From contig OENT01000936.1 in NCBI GenBank assembly GCA_900239685.1, forward strand, positions 1 to 64,000: DNA of 64,000 nucleotides, written 5' to 3'. The stretch comes from Rotaria macrura (taxonomy: Eukaryota > Rotifera > Eurotatoria > Philodinida > Philodinidae). How positions within the stretch are numbered: the first letter of the stretch is position 1; each line of letters starts with the position of its first letter. This document shows, one piece after another, positions 1 to 10,824 of this stretch. A program made the translations under genes and the position numbers. The notes beneath the pieces are model-generated. The model had not been told where the DNA came from, searched no databases, and saw only the letters and a program-made list of their open reading frames with translations.

Positions 1-222
1 GCTGACCCATCACCAGTTGGTCTTTTACCTAAGAAAGGTTCAATGAATCTTGAAGGTCTCAATATCGATTGGGATAAATTACTAAGTATACCAAAAGATT
101 ATTGGAATGCTGATATTGAAGAAACGTTGAAATGGCTTGATGACCAATTAGGCGATGATCTACCACAAGATATCCGTGGTGAAATTCAAAAGCAAAAGGA
201 ACGTTTATCTCAAATGAATTAA
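1..222 (+). CDS. PEPCK (GTP), C-terminal exon, 5' part outside window
   Basis: This is the last 73 codons plus TAA of a phosphoenolpyruvate carboxykinase (GTP), the enzyme that converts oxaloacetate to phosphoenolpyruvate in gluconeogenesis. The frame is open from base 1 and starts [20 protein letters not shown], the conserved C-terminal PEPCK segment; it ends in the usual charged helix (KQKERLSQMN). The gene runs off the left edge, so the catalytic part is not visible. A near-identical segment lies on the opposite strand at 60260-60478, within a nearly complete PEPCK gene, so identification rests on that copy as well. The first 85 nt are identical between the two, whereas the remaining 130 or so carry about 14 differences, several changing amino acids (for example SIPKDYWNAD versus [10 protein letters not shown]). 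Identity is certain; whether the whole gene is functional cannot be seen. Confidence 0.93.
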   Translation, partial: ADPSPVGLLPKKGSMNLEGLNIDWDKLLSIPKDYWNADIEETLKWLDDQLGDDLPQDIRGEIQKQKERLSQMN

Positions 223-434
223 ACTGATCGAATAGTGATACAATTTTTCTGAACAATTCCTTCCTTCTAGATAGTTTTTTAAAATATACGGGTGAATTTT
301 CTCTAGAAATACATTCTTATTAGATGTCTGTCTTCGAAAAAAACAGTTTCAAATTTCCGTCAAATATTGTATGTTTTTGTCTTTTTTTTGTTTAAATTAT
401 TTTAAAAACAAAATAAATATCAATACTTAGAGTC
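1..434 (+). repeat. Left arm of an inverted homologous pair (PEPCK 3' end plus flank)
   Basis: The terminal PEPCK exon and about 210 nt after it match, in inverted orientation, 60059-60478. Beyond the stop codon the match is patchy but colinear: shared blocks include GATACAATTT, TTAGATGT, CCGTCAAATA and TTTAAATTATTT in the same order. Homology becomes unrecognisable after about position 434. This looks like two diverged copies of one locus rather than a transposon, since there are no terminal motifs or target duplications. Confidence 0.8.
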
Positions 435-472
435 GTAGATGAGATTCAGTGAATACTTGAAAAATTTCATTA

Positions 473-955
473 ATGGAAACTTATGTTAAAGTTGTCATCT
501 TTCACTCGATTTACACAAAAATATCAAACCCATACTGTAAAATGTATTCATTTGTCAATAGAACCAAATCTTTCATTCAGTTTTTTAATAATTCGATCAA
601 AAAACTTTCAGGTAGCATAAATAATAAATATTGTCCAAATAATGGATGGTTAAAAATAAACTGCTATGGTGATATTTTAATCATTGAAATTATTGGTCTT
701 TACAAAACTGCTGGAATAAAGAGGAATGCTAAGGTCAACAAGACTGACGAAGCTCACAATATCATGTCTGCTAAAGATGACCGAAATAGAAGACTGTGGC
801 TTGAAAGAACCACCGAACACAAAAGGAAAAATCGTCGTAGAACAGAAACATTTTTCAACAATACTTCGATCATATCGACTAAGTGCATTGCGAATCAAAG
901 CGAGCTAGTCAATAGAATGGTTACATCAATGATTCTGAAGAAAAAATTTCAATAA
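473..955 (+). CDS. Hypothetical 160-residue open frame, unrecognised
   Basis: An ATG-started open frame of 160 codons with no recognisable domain. The second half is basic and hydrophilic, rich in Lys, Arg, Asn and Thr; there is no signal peptide and no membrane segment. An open frame this long is unusual in DNA this rich in A+T but still possible by chance. It begins about 40 nt after the recognisable homology with the right PEPCK flank ends. It might be a young or decayed gene; I cannot assign a function. Confidence 0.22.
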   Translation: METYVKVVIFHSIYTKISNPYCKMYSFVNRTKSFIQFFNNSIKKLSGSINNKYCPNNGWLKINCYGDILIIEIIGLYKTAGIKRNAKVNKTDEAHNIMSAKDDRNRRLWLERTTEHKRKNRRRTETFFNNTSIISTKCIANQSELVNRMVTSMILKKKFQ

Positions 956-3900
956 ATTGACTATCATCGGTATTTAGAATAAAATTTATTATTCATGCAT
1001 ATTAAAATATACACAAAACATATTCTGTGAAGTTTTCTAATCATGTGGAAAAAAACTCGTTTTTCTTCTCGAATAGTTAACTGTTCTAGAAAAACAAACG
1101 ATTATAACGAGAAGGTCATGTTCGTTGTTTGCTGATTGTAACTATTGAACAAATTTCAATCAATACCAATGATATTGCTTGATCTAAGTTATAGAATTAG
1201 AACTGCTACTGTATCTTTCTAAATCAAGCGTGCTCTCGTTTATATTAACATTTTACTTTTATTTTATTAAATGCAATAAATTTTTATCCATCATTTAGTC
1301 AAATGCATAAAAAACTTAATCAAATGAAATGAAATTTAACTGGCGATGTACTAGATGTATCGATTAAAATGGCAAATCCAATAATGTATGTTAACAATTA
1401 TGTTGTATTACTGAAAAGCAAACCATTTGTAAGGATTCATTTAACCTATTGAGAGATAATTGAAATGTTGAATTGGATCAAGATGTAATATGCATCGATG
1501 AAATCAAATAAAATGCAACCAAATTTCAAGTGGAAGTGCACATAGAATAATTGCTCAAACGACTGTTAAAACATTCATTTTTTTTCCGAACGATTGCATA
1601 TATAAGTATCATCATCGATCAAGAACTATGGTTTTCAACAATCATGATTTAAACAAAAGTTTCAAAATGATAAGAAAACTTACAGTTGCATGATTATTAA
1701 TATATTATGTTGCAAATGAATAGAATGATCTTCAATCCGTTCGATACTTATGTAAATGTTATCTATAGGCATTTGACATGTTGTAAAGTATAAAAGAATT
1801 TTTTTTTATTGATTAATGATCAATATGCATGAAAATTGCACCACGCCTATTTAATCATTTGTTCGATCGATTTCAGAGCATTTGTCATTGTTCTACGCCG
1901 TAGAATTGTAACAAAAACCCTTTTCCCAGGCATATCTAAATATCAATTACCTTATGCAAATATTATTTCAAAGATTTGCAACAGTATGAGTCTACAACAA
2001 GTAATTGATAGTAATTTTTATTTGATCGGATGGTTTTTGCATAGGACGAAAAAAAACAAAAGCTATTTCAATATATATTTCTGGTTAAAAGATGAATGAT
2101 CATTTGTGATAGATTCCTTAAATTATAATTCAAAAAACGTACGAATCGCATTTCGACTTCGATAATCAATCAATATTCAATGTTTTACAAGATAATCATG
2201 CTTGAGTATCGAGTTTTGAATGATTTTGACGAGTTTCTTTGAACAAAAAACAAAATGACAGTATCTTATAAATCAATCTACTAGCAAAACTATACAATAA
2301 ATAGAGTCTTACGTCCCATCTTCGTAGTACAATTAGAGGGAACATGACAACTAGTCTGTTTTGAAAATGTTTTGCTTGTGATTTACAGCCACATTAATAT
2401 TTACTGTCGTTTTTTTCGCAAAACACATTTCGCATGTCATAACTGTTTCTTCTCATGTTGTAGATGAATCAACCACCATATGTATCGTGTCAAAGTTACT
2501 CTAATAGAAATGCATGATTGATGGCATGACAGTCAATTGATGTTTTTCTTTTTTCAATAGGTATCAATTTAAAGTTGAGTGTTTAATTTAACTATGAAAC
2601 TGCCATATGATCTGTAACACAGAATTGTTCCCACAGTAAAATGATAAATCTAGTATACGAATGTACAAGTTTAAAAGTAATGTGACACATTTCTAGAATA
2701 TTAGTTCCTACTATTAAGAAATTTTTAAAATAAATCAACAAGTACAACATATAAAGAAAAATTGTGTGTTCAATGCTGTTAAACAAATACTTTATCGAGC
2801 TCAAATGCTAACATCACAGTTTTAATTTCATCCTTGCGAAATTCAAATCGATCTGAAACAAGAACATTTAAAAATAATATGATTGAAACATTCGATGTAA
2901 AAGCCGAACAATGAAACTATCATGTAATCTTGAAAAATACTCAGCGGAATGATAGAAATATTTTACTATTGGCAATTTAACAATAGACGAAGATAAACAC
3001 AGTCTGGAGTACCCGTTCTCTGTCGTAGAAGATGCGTTTTTTCCCATAAGGTGTCTTTCAGTTAGGTTCTTCTGTTTAGAGCCTTGTACTTTGTTTCAAA
3101 ATAAAAGTTAAAATTCATAATTCAATGGGGAAAACATCCCAGAAACATTCCTACAAGTGATCATTGCTTATATATATATATATATATATATATACATTGA
3201 TTTGCAGTAGAATATCGATGAATAGTGAGTGAACAATTATACAAATCTCTCATTTGATCAAGAGAGGTATTAAAATCTCTTTTCCATTGGACTTGTGTCA
3301 TATTCCGAAATGTAACGGTACAATGTATCGAATATCAATGAAACGGATTATTTTTCTTTTACCATGCTAAAAAACTATGAAATAGTTCAATTCATGAACG
3401 CTGTTTTTTCTCATATTCGCATTATTCTTCTCTCATAAAGGTGAACTTGAGATATAGGAATGTTCGACATTAAATTAAATAGAACTTTTACATGCATCAT
3501 TTTGAAAAAAATAGCTAGATATAATATATATATATATATACATAATGAAATTCTGAGTCACTGCTCTATTATTAACAAGGTGAGATGGGTTCTGTTGATT
3601 TTATCGCAGCCAACATATACATCACGTTGTCAATACTGTCTGAGCAGTAAGCACAAGTTTCCCCCATCTAGCTAATTGTCATTATTCTCAATTCTGTGGA
3701 ATTTTTGTCATTTGTATTATTTTGGTTAATTTTGAATTTTGGTCCTCATGTTTTTTCGCATTCGAGAGAGCTTAACATACTAATGTCTCGATCGACTTCA
3801 CTGTCTTTAGTTACTAGATTTGAGATCAACATAAAAGAATAGATTCTATTTCAGCGTGAATCATCTCGGTTGATTGATGCAGTCGTTATTGTTGATTTGC

Positions 3901-4801
3901 ATTTGACATAAGAAACGATATTCATGATATGAAAGTCAAGTATACGGTCTGTGCTTGATTTCAAACATTACATTCAAAATCAATGAACGTTTACTATCAA
4001 CATTTACAACTGAGGAGTGTACAGTTAACTTTTATTTTTTTTCATCGAAAATTTGAATCTTGACACTCATCTATTGAGTTAAACACAACTGTTTGACTTC
4101 ATCTTTAATCGTTGGATGTATTATTATTTTCAATGAATTTTTGATGAAATATTAGCCATAAAATATATCACTGATCCATTCATGATATAAGACCATGATT
4201 GTAAAAACAAAACCAACATTTTATATGAACAGTAGATAAAAAATTGGTAATGCACAGCATAGTATTGGGTATCTCGATTTACTCTGACGAATGTTCAAAA
4301 TAATTCTTTTGTTAAATAAAGCACTATTCTCATGTTCAGATAAGTAATTAGTATGATTTTTTACTGAAAAATCAGGTTGTTAAAATGTTTTGTGACGAAC
4401 TACCGTTTCCGGTTTTAGTAAACAGATATGAAAAAAAACAGACAGAAGGCTTTTCCATGATATCTTTATTGTGAATTAAGTTGGCACAAATATTTAATGC
4501 TGTGTGCGTAATTAATTTATTTTGTAGATATAAAAAGATCCAAAAAAAAGTATAACGTCAACAATTAAAACAACAGGTGGGGAATACTATCAACAATCCC
4601 TATCTAATATCGCATCGCATTTGAGAAATTTTTCAGAATAACTACTAAATTTTCTTTTCAATAAGATATAACAAGGAGAAGCAGGTATAAAAATATCATT
4701 GTTAGAGAAAAGAATTCTTTTTTCACAACTAAAACAAAATACTAATGGAAGAATATTAGCAAAATTTTTTTTTCTCTTTGTAAATTGGTCAGTTTTCATC
4801 G
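956..4801. other. No recognised gene (3.8 kb)
   Basis: AT-rich sequence with only short open frames that lack codon or domain signal. It contains TA microsatellites near 3169-3194 and 3525-3541. I see no transposon ends or RNA genes in it. Confidence 0.6.
3169..3194. repeat. (TA)n microsatellite
   Basis: About thirteen uninterrupted TA units. A shorter TA run lies near 3525-3541. Confidence 0.9.
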
Positions 4802-6069
4802 ATGGCGCTAGACACAATTCCTGAGTTGAATTCATTGTCATCTACAGAGTATAAATCTTTTCGTCTTCTCTTTATATTCTGTCCAACAAGCTTGAATCAT
4901 TTAGACACACAGCTGTTAACAGGAAAAAAATATGGATTATTTTGGGCGTTACTGCTTCCATCATAATCATTGCGATAATTGTTATTCCAACCACTATTGT
5001 TCTTACAAAAAAGTCGAAAGCAAAATCAAAAACAACTACAGCAACAATAACGAATATGACAACAGCACACGCATTAGTAACAGATGATATGACGTCAAAT
5101 GCACAAGGTATACAATATGTTCTACATATCGTTCACCATAAACATGAAAATCCTTTCGATTTCTTACTAATTATTATTAAGTTTCATCTTACAAACTTTT
5201 CAGGTATTCCAACAACAATATCAATAACGCCCATAATGATAACGGCAAGTGAATATCAGACAACAAAAGATGAAGTTTCTTCAACACGTAAAGGTATATA
5301 GTTGATTCTATACACGATTATTGAAATTAGATGCATTCGATTGTCATTTTTGATTTTAACAACTGATTAGATATCTTAACGACAATGACAACAAAAATTT
5401 ACTCAACAGATGTAACAAGCACACTAGATGAAATTTCATCGATAAGTGCAAGTACGTTATATTTTAATGTACACGATCAATAAAATATTCAAGAGAGTGA
5501 TTTTATTTTTAAATTAATTGGTGACAATCTTTTCAATCTAGAAAATGATTTTGTTCATTTTTCAGGTCTTGCGTCAATGATGAGTACGATGACAATGAAG
5601 GCACTCGTAGCATCTGAAACGACAAGTCAATTCGCATCTGAAACTACAAGTCAATTCGCATCTGAAACGACAAATCAATTCGCATCTGAAACTACAAGTC
5701 AATTCGCATCTGAAACTACAAGTCAATTTGCATCTGAAACGACACGTCAATTCACATCTCAAACCATGGTTCGTAGTCTTATAAATTAGTTCCGTAAAAA
5801 ACTTAACTAATGATCGGATTCAAAAATCAAGATACGTAATCGAATCACTAGAAACTCTTGATTTTTGTGGATATTCAACTGGGATCATTATTTGAGACTG
5901 CTTATTAACAGAGCTACAATAGAGATTATCATTTTTTAATACAGTTTCATCTACGAATTACTATTTTCTTTCAACATTGCAGATAATCTCAGAATCATCA
6001 TTATCATCATCATCATCATCAATCGAAACGACGCAAACAACAGGGGCAACAACAACAGCAGCAACGTAA
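4802..6069 (+). CDS. Six-exon Thr/Ser-rich single-pass membrane protein (mucin-like)
   Basis: I assemble six exons: 4802-4848, 4905-5107, 5204-5293, 5371-5451, 5566-5768 and 5983-6069. All five introns are GT-AG (56-214 nt) and phases agree, giving 236 residues. The ATG at 4802 is favoured because no ATG lies in frame in exon 2 before the membrane segment. The protein has a short polar N-terminus, a basic patch (NRKK), one hydrophobic segment at about residues 26-47, another basic patch (KKSKAKSK), then a Thr/Ser-rich stretch, as expected for a type II membrane protein with an O-glycosylated stalk. Exon 5 carries six copies of an 8-residue unit (SETTSQFA type); exon 6 adds a Ser run and a Thr-rich tail. 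No folded domain follows the stalk, so this may be a shortened member of a larger family. An AATAAA lies at 6117. Function unknown; the gene model is good, though no transcript evidence is available. Confidence 0.68.
5610..5753 (+). repeat. Tandem repeat, 24 bp x 6
   Basis: Six head-to-tail units starting GCATCTGAAAC at 5610, 5634, 5658, 5682, 5706 and 5730, with a diverged seventh from 5754. Units differ by only one or two bases and keep the reading frame, encoding the SETTSQFA-type octapeptide of the surrounding gene. The near identity implies recent expansion. Confidence 0.95.
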
Positions 6070-7021
6070 AGCAGCTTTGCCAAGGGCATTAGTCATTAAA
6101 ACAAGAATAACACTAAATAAATTCATTTATACTTTTATTTTCAATCCTTTATAAATCATATTCACAACAAAAAATAACTTTTGTTTTGGAATATGAAACA
6201 GCAGAACTCGCTTCTATTTTCATCACATGCCATTAAGAACAAATGAAATAAAATAAGTACACTAAACTAATGTTTATTTCTAGCTTGATTAATATCTTGT
6301 TAAATATTCTTTATAATAACACACAATATAAACAAAGTATTGTAGAAGATCCTTTCAAAATATGTCTGATCGATTTACATCGAGTTGAAAACATCAGAAA
6401 TATTTCTTTGTTTTGACGAGCCATGCGATTATATTTTTCTGTCTGATTTTAAGAACGATTCATTGAAAGTAAAACCTTCAGATAATGACCAAAACTGATG
6501 TTAGTAGATAAAGCTTAATTGAAAAATTAGGATTAATTATATTTACTGAACTTTTCTGATGATCAGATACCATTGAAGTAGTTCACGAACGTTCGATTTC
6601 TAACAGATTCCACTTCTATCCGAGTTTGGAACGTTTTTAGAGCATTTATTTCCCTATGAAACCATACATCAGAATACTGATACGTTTGATTAAGACAAGT
6701 TTAGTTCAAATTTAAAATTGAATTATGAATGAAACACTCTTGGTTGACATCTTTTTGCTATGAATGAACTACTTTAAGAAGCGGAAATAATTTTTTAAAT
6801 GTGTATTGAATGAAAACATGACATTTTTATTACAACTAATTACTTTTGATACTCTACATTGATTCTTAATTATACGGACATCTAGTATGCATATTGTGAA
6901 AAGACTTTCTCTATAAAGGCTATAAACGTATATATCCCTAACAAAATTGAATTATGTATTTTCTAAAACACAGAGCAGCTGAAGAAAGTCGACTCCAAAA
7001 CTTTTATGGACTTGTCTTGTT
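6070..7021. other. Intergenic, no recognised gene
   Basis: Holds the 3' flank of the Thr/Ser-rich gene (AATAAA at 6117) and the 3' flank of the oppositely oriented GNAT gene. Nothing else recognised. Confidence 0.6.
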
Positions 7022-7492
7022 CTACATCAATAACATCATTGAAAGTACATTAGATTGATACTGCGGTAGTTGTTCAGTATAATTCGGTTGATAGAAATCC
7101 TTTTGAAAACCAACTTTCTCATATAATCTAATGGCACCATCATTATTATATTCTGTGTGCAGAAAAATAAATGTATATCCATGTTCTCGAGACCATTTTA
7201 TAATATTTTGTAATAAACGTGTACCTATCCCACGTTTTTGTCGAGCTTTACTAACACCAAATAAAATAACATATAATCCACCGTAAGAACCAATCTCAGT
7301 TATCAATACACAACCAATGCATTCGTTATTTTCATATGCACACCAAATATGATTTGCACTTTCAATTGTGACACGTAAACTATCATCCGTATAATAATTT
7401 CTAAATAGTGGTAAAAGAAGATCTTCTAAATGATGCACTGGATAATTGAGATTGTGAGAAATTTTTATCTTTGATTGAGAATATCGGTTCAT
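7022..7492 (-). CDS. GNAT-family N-acetyltransferase
   Basis: An intronless 156-residue protein with a GCN5-related acetyltransferase fold. It should transfer an acetyl group from acetyl-CoA to an amine. The acetyl-CoA pyrophosphate loop is clear as QKRGIG at residues 85-90 (family pattern Q/R-x-x-G-x-G/A), preceded by the beta-4 strand GGLYVILFGV and followed by a helix (TRLLQNIIKW). Motif B is present as GAIRLYEKVGF at residues 119-129. The central IGCVLITEIG strand also fits. The arrangement resembles the NAA50/NAA60-type and general GNAT proteins, but substrate cannot be told from sequence. The start is the ATG at 7492, preceded by an A-rich stretch and with no earlier in-frame ATG nearby. 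It stands alone. Family assignment is firm; the specific role is open. Confidence 0.88.
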   Translation of the reverse strand: MNRYSQSKIKISHNLNYPVHHLEDLLLPLFRNYYTDDSLRVTIESANHIWCAYENNECIGCVLITEIGSYGGLYVILFGVSKARQKRGIGTRLLQNIIKWSREHGYTFIFLHTEYNNDGAIRLYEKVGFQKDFYQPNYTEQLPQYQSNVLSMMLLM

Positions 7493-10409
7493 TTTTTTTG
7501 CCGTAAAAATTAAGATTTTATTACGATGTCGTACTATTAACTATGAAATTACATGAAATGTGCATTTTTTTTTGTTTTTCGCTTATTTTTATTTCTCGTT
7601 GTTTTTCAAGTTTCATGCATATGTCTCGAGAAGCATAGAAGAGCAATGTGTTTGCTGGAGGCGTTTGTGTTTTTTTTAATGAGAAATCGATATATCAGAG
7701 GATCAAATTTTCTATATTACTATTGGCATCCTAGTTAGCCACACTTGAGTGCACATTTTTGTGTATGCATACATGTTTGCCTTGAAAAAAAAACAGTATG
7801 GGTTTGTATAGTGAAAGAAAATGTGCCAAACAGTTTACATTAACAGAAAGTACAAATTGGCGCATATCAAATATGGCGAACGACCTTATCAGTCGCATGA
7901 AATATAATACAATGTGATGCATATAAAAAAAGACATCCACGCGTATCGTTATGATATTTCCACACATCTTTAGTTTCGTTATCACGAAAAAATCAGAGAT
8001 TATTTGTGCATGGGAACAGAATACATTTTAATTTTGCCGATCGATATTAATTTGTCATGAGATCGATGAATGAAACGATCCTGTTCATAGAACTTTGATT
8101 TCTATCGTTATGATCGAAGTTCTTCTAAATTACGTGTGATGATGGATATTTCCATTGTAATAGTGAGTTCTTACTTTAGCCTGTACGAATAAAATATGTT
8201 TAGAATAGTAAAAGAAGAAAACGATGTAGCTTATAGTTCTACGTTCGAGTCGTCATCATCTATCGAGTTGATTTAGTTGACTAAAATTCAAAATGGAGTG
8301 ACTTATCTACAAACAGAAAAATTACTTAACCTAAAACAAGATATTTTAGATTAGCCAAACGATCAAGATCTACTCTTCTTTTAAATGATTTCAATGAATT
8401 TCTTAGTTCATTTCGATTGTTTTCTAAAATTGTACAATATTATTTATATCATAGTGCACGAATGACATGCATACTGAAATACAAATATCTTTCCAGTTCG
8501 TCGACACATTGCTATTGAATAGTAAGTTTCAGAATAATACTAAAGAAATCTTGCCATGGAACAAGAAATAAGGAACGAAATTACGATAGCATTCAAATTT
8601 TTCGAACGTAATATTATCTTCAGTAGAAAAACTAGAATTGAAAAAAGACTATACATTCAACATGGCTACAATAGGACAACTTTAAAATAACACGAAAAAG
8701 TCTACACCAGAAAAAGACAATGCTTGATTAGAAATCAAAGAATTCTTGATTTAATGGATCGCTTGAAAATGGTTCTTTGTCATTACATGATTCTTTGATC
8801 AAAATCAGTACAACAATGAGTAAAAAATAGTAATAGTGCAATATATTCACTTTCGTGTGAACTATTTAATTGTGTTCTTATTTCTGCTGTCATTCTTAAT
8901 TTCTCTGATAAAATATAGGTATTTCCTTTATAAATTACTGTTGAAGAAAATGTGTTGATGAAGAGGGAAAAACAAGTAATTAGTCTTAAGTTGTCGACGA
9001 AATGGCACTGAATCTGAAATACACATTCACAATTCCATGATAATATATATTTAAAAAAATTGCACGAAATATTAGTTGACTTCTAGCATGGCACAAGGGA
9101 ACTATCGATCTAATTGATTGATCAGTCACAACGAAATACGAAATCAATTTATGTAATGTATTTCATCAGCACTTGTCGACGAACTGCTTCTCATCGTGAA
9201 AAACATGATAAAATCAAATTTGAACGTTGTTTCTTCACGATATAAAAACAAGTTTGAAAATTAAAATTGTTGAAAAATAAACTGCAAGAACGTTTCTTAC
9301 ATCAATGCCAAAATTAATCAACAACTTCAAATATCAACTCGCGTAGATAATGGAATAATGTGTTTAGTAGGAATTTCAAAAATTATATATAGTAGTGATC
9401 ATAACCTTGAATACGGTTGGCATATGGTTTAGATATGTTATGCAATAACGACTCAGAAAGCATTGTTAACCTACTCTTGTTTGAAACATAAAGAAATCAG
9501 TTTATACAGAGTTCACATCAATCGAAAAGAAATCAATAGTAACTTTTATTACGATGAATTATGTGTCAAGAAAGATATGCAGGTACCCTATTGAGCAAGA
9601 ATCGACAAGACATAGTTCATAAAGATCGATTTGAAAATATCTCTAAAATTCAATGTGAACATGTCATATCTCCTCTACTATTGAAATTATATTAATTGTT
9701 CCCAGTGAATTTCAGCTGGAAAAACGGAAATAATAAACATCTTATATAATTGATATAGCACGTATTTTATTATATAATACTAATTTCTTTATTGATCATT
9801 TTTTATAAGAAACGACCAACCAGCTGATCTTGAATTCAATATAATGTTTTCATAGTTTTTCCTCATGTGTGGTTTAGTTTCTTTTCACAAAAAGACATTC
9901 GTTGTGCAAACGCACTACGATCGATCATACCTTAGACAACCAAAGTGATGGACATATAGATGTGTTGATTTAATATGATTCAATGATGACTCTTAAGATC
10001 CATACAATATAAGTATTTTTTGAAGTTTCTTTTTCGTTTATATTTTTTTATATCTACAGTTTCTTTTGTTCATCGGGAAAACTTGAAGTAACTGCTCTTA
10101 TCTTAACAGTTCGAAATGAAACCGAAGCTCCTCATCCAACTGAATTTTCATCATAAATAATTATAATTAATGGATGAATCATGAACAATGAGGATGTTAG
10201 CATTTCTAAACTATATCTCTTAGTTCCCGGTGCTTTGATCTAATAATTTTTTAGATTGATGGATCATTTTGTTTACTACCGAAAAAGACAGCTTTTCTTT
10301 TCCAGTGCGTAATATTTCAGCTTTCTTTGAACAACCTATTCGCTCAAGACACGCAACTTTCAGCGACAAAAACGGATCGAACTTTTTGTACATCACGCTT
10401 AACAGTTAT
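7493..10409. other. No recognised gene (2.9 kb)
   Basis: AT-rich sequence with only short open frames. I find no domain, RNA or transposon signature until the MITE at 10418. Confidence 0.55.
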
Positions 10410-10417
10410 AGTAAAAG

Positions 10418-10816
10418 TAGAGATGTGCACGGGACCAAACAACAAATTTCTCGTCCTGGTCAAAGATTTACTTGCTGTTCCATTAACTTCTTCCTGAAAC
10501 TGTTGTTTGACTATGCAGTTTGTAGAGAAAGTTTTGCACTTTCAGCCTATATACTTTAAAATGTACCATCGATCTTTGTTATCAATTAGTTAATCAATGA
10601 AAGTTACCGGGACCAGATGGGTCACGGTCTCTTTGTTTAATTAATTATTTAGTAAAAATGGTCGATTATATTTTTTTAAACTATATGCGCTGAAAGATCA
10701 AACATTTTTCTACAAAATCCATGGTCAAACAACAGTTTACGAATGAAGTTAATGAATCAGCAGGTAAACCTTTGACTGGGACTAGAAGTTTGTTTTTGGT
10801 TCCGAGCACATCTCTA
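10418..10816. mobile_element. hAT-type foldback MITE, 399 bp, with 8-bp target duplication
   Basis: Two inverted arms of about 155 nt, roughly 80% identical, start with TAGAGATGTGC at 10418 (plus) and at 10816 (minus). They flank a loop of about 90 nt that itself contains a GGGACC/GGTC palindrome. The flanking octamers are AGTAAAAG (10410-10417) and AGTAGAAG (10817-10824), matching at 7 of 8 positions, the target-duplication length of hAT transposons. No transposase is encoded, so it is a non-autonomous element. Divergence between the arms and in the duplication implies a fairly old insertion. Open frames of 60-96 codons in this stretch are by-products of the arms. Confidence 0.87.
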
Positions 10817-10824
10817 AGTAGAAG

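Noticed and set aside
5574-5762. Cys/Arg-rich antisense open frame
   Set aside because: It is the mirror translation of the 24-bp tandem repeat; the plus strand carries the spliced gene.
5610-5765. Regular short repeats resembling a CRISPR array
   Set aside because: The units are contiguous 24-bp copies with no spacers, keep an open reading frame and lie in a spliced eukaryotic gene.
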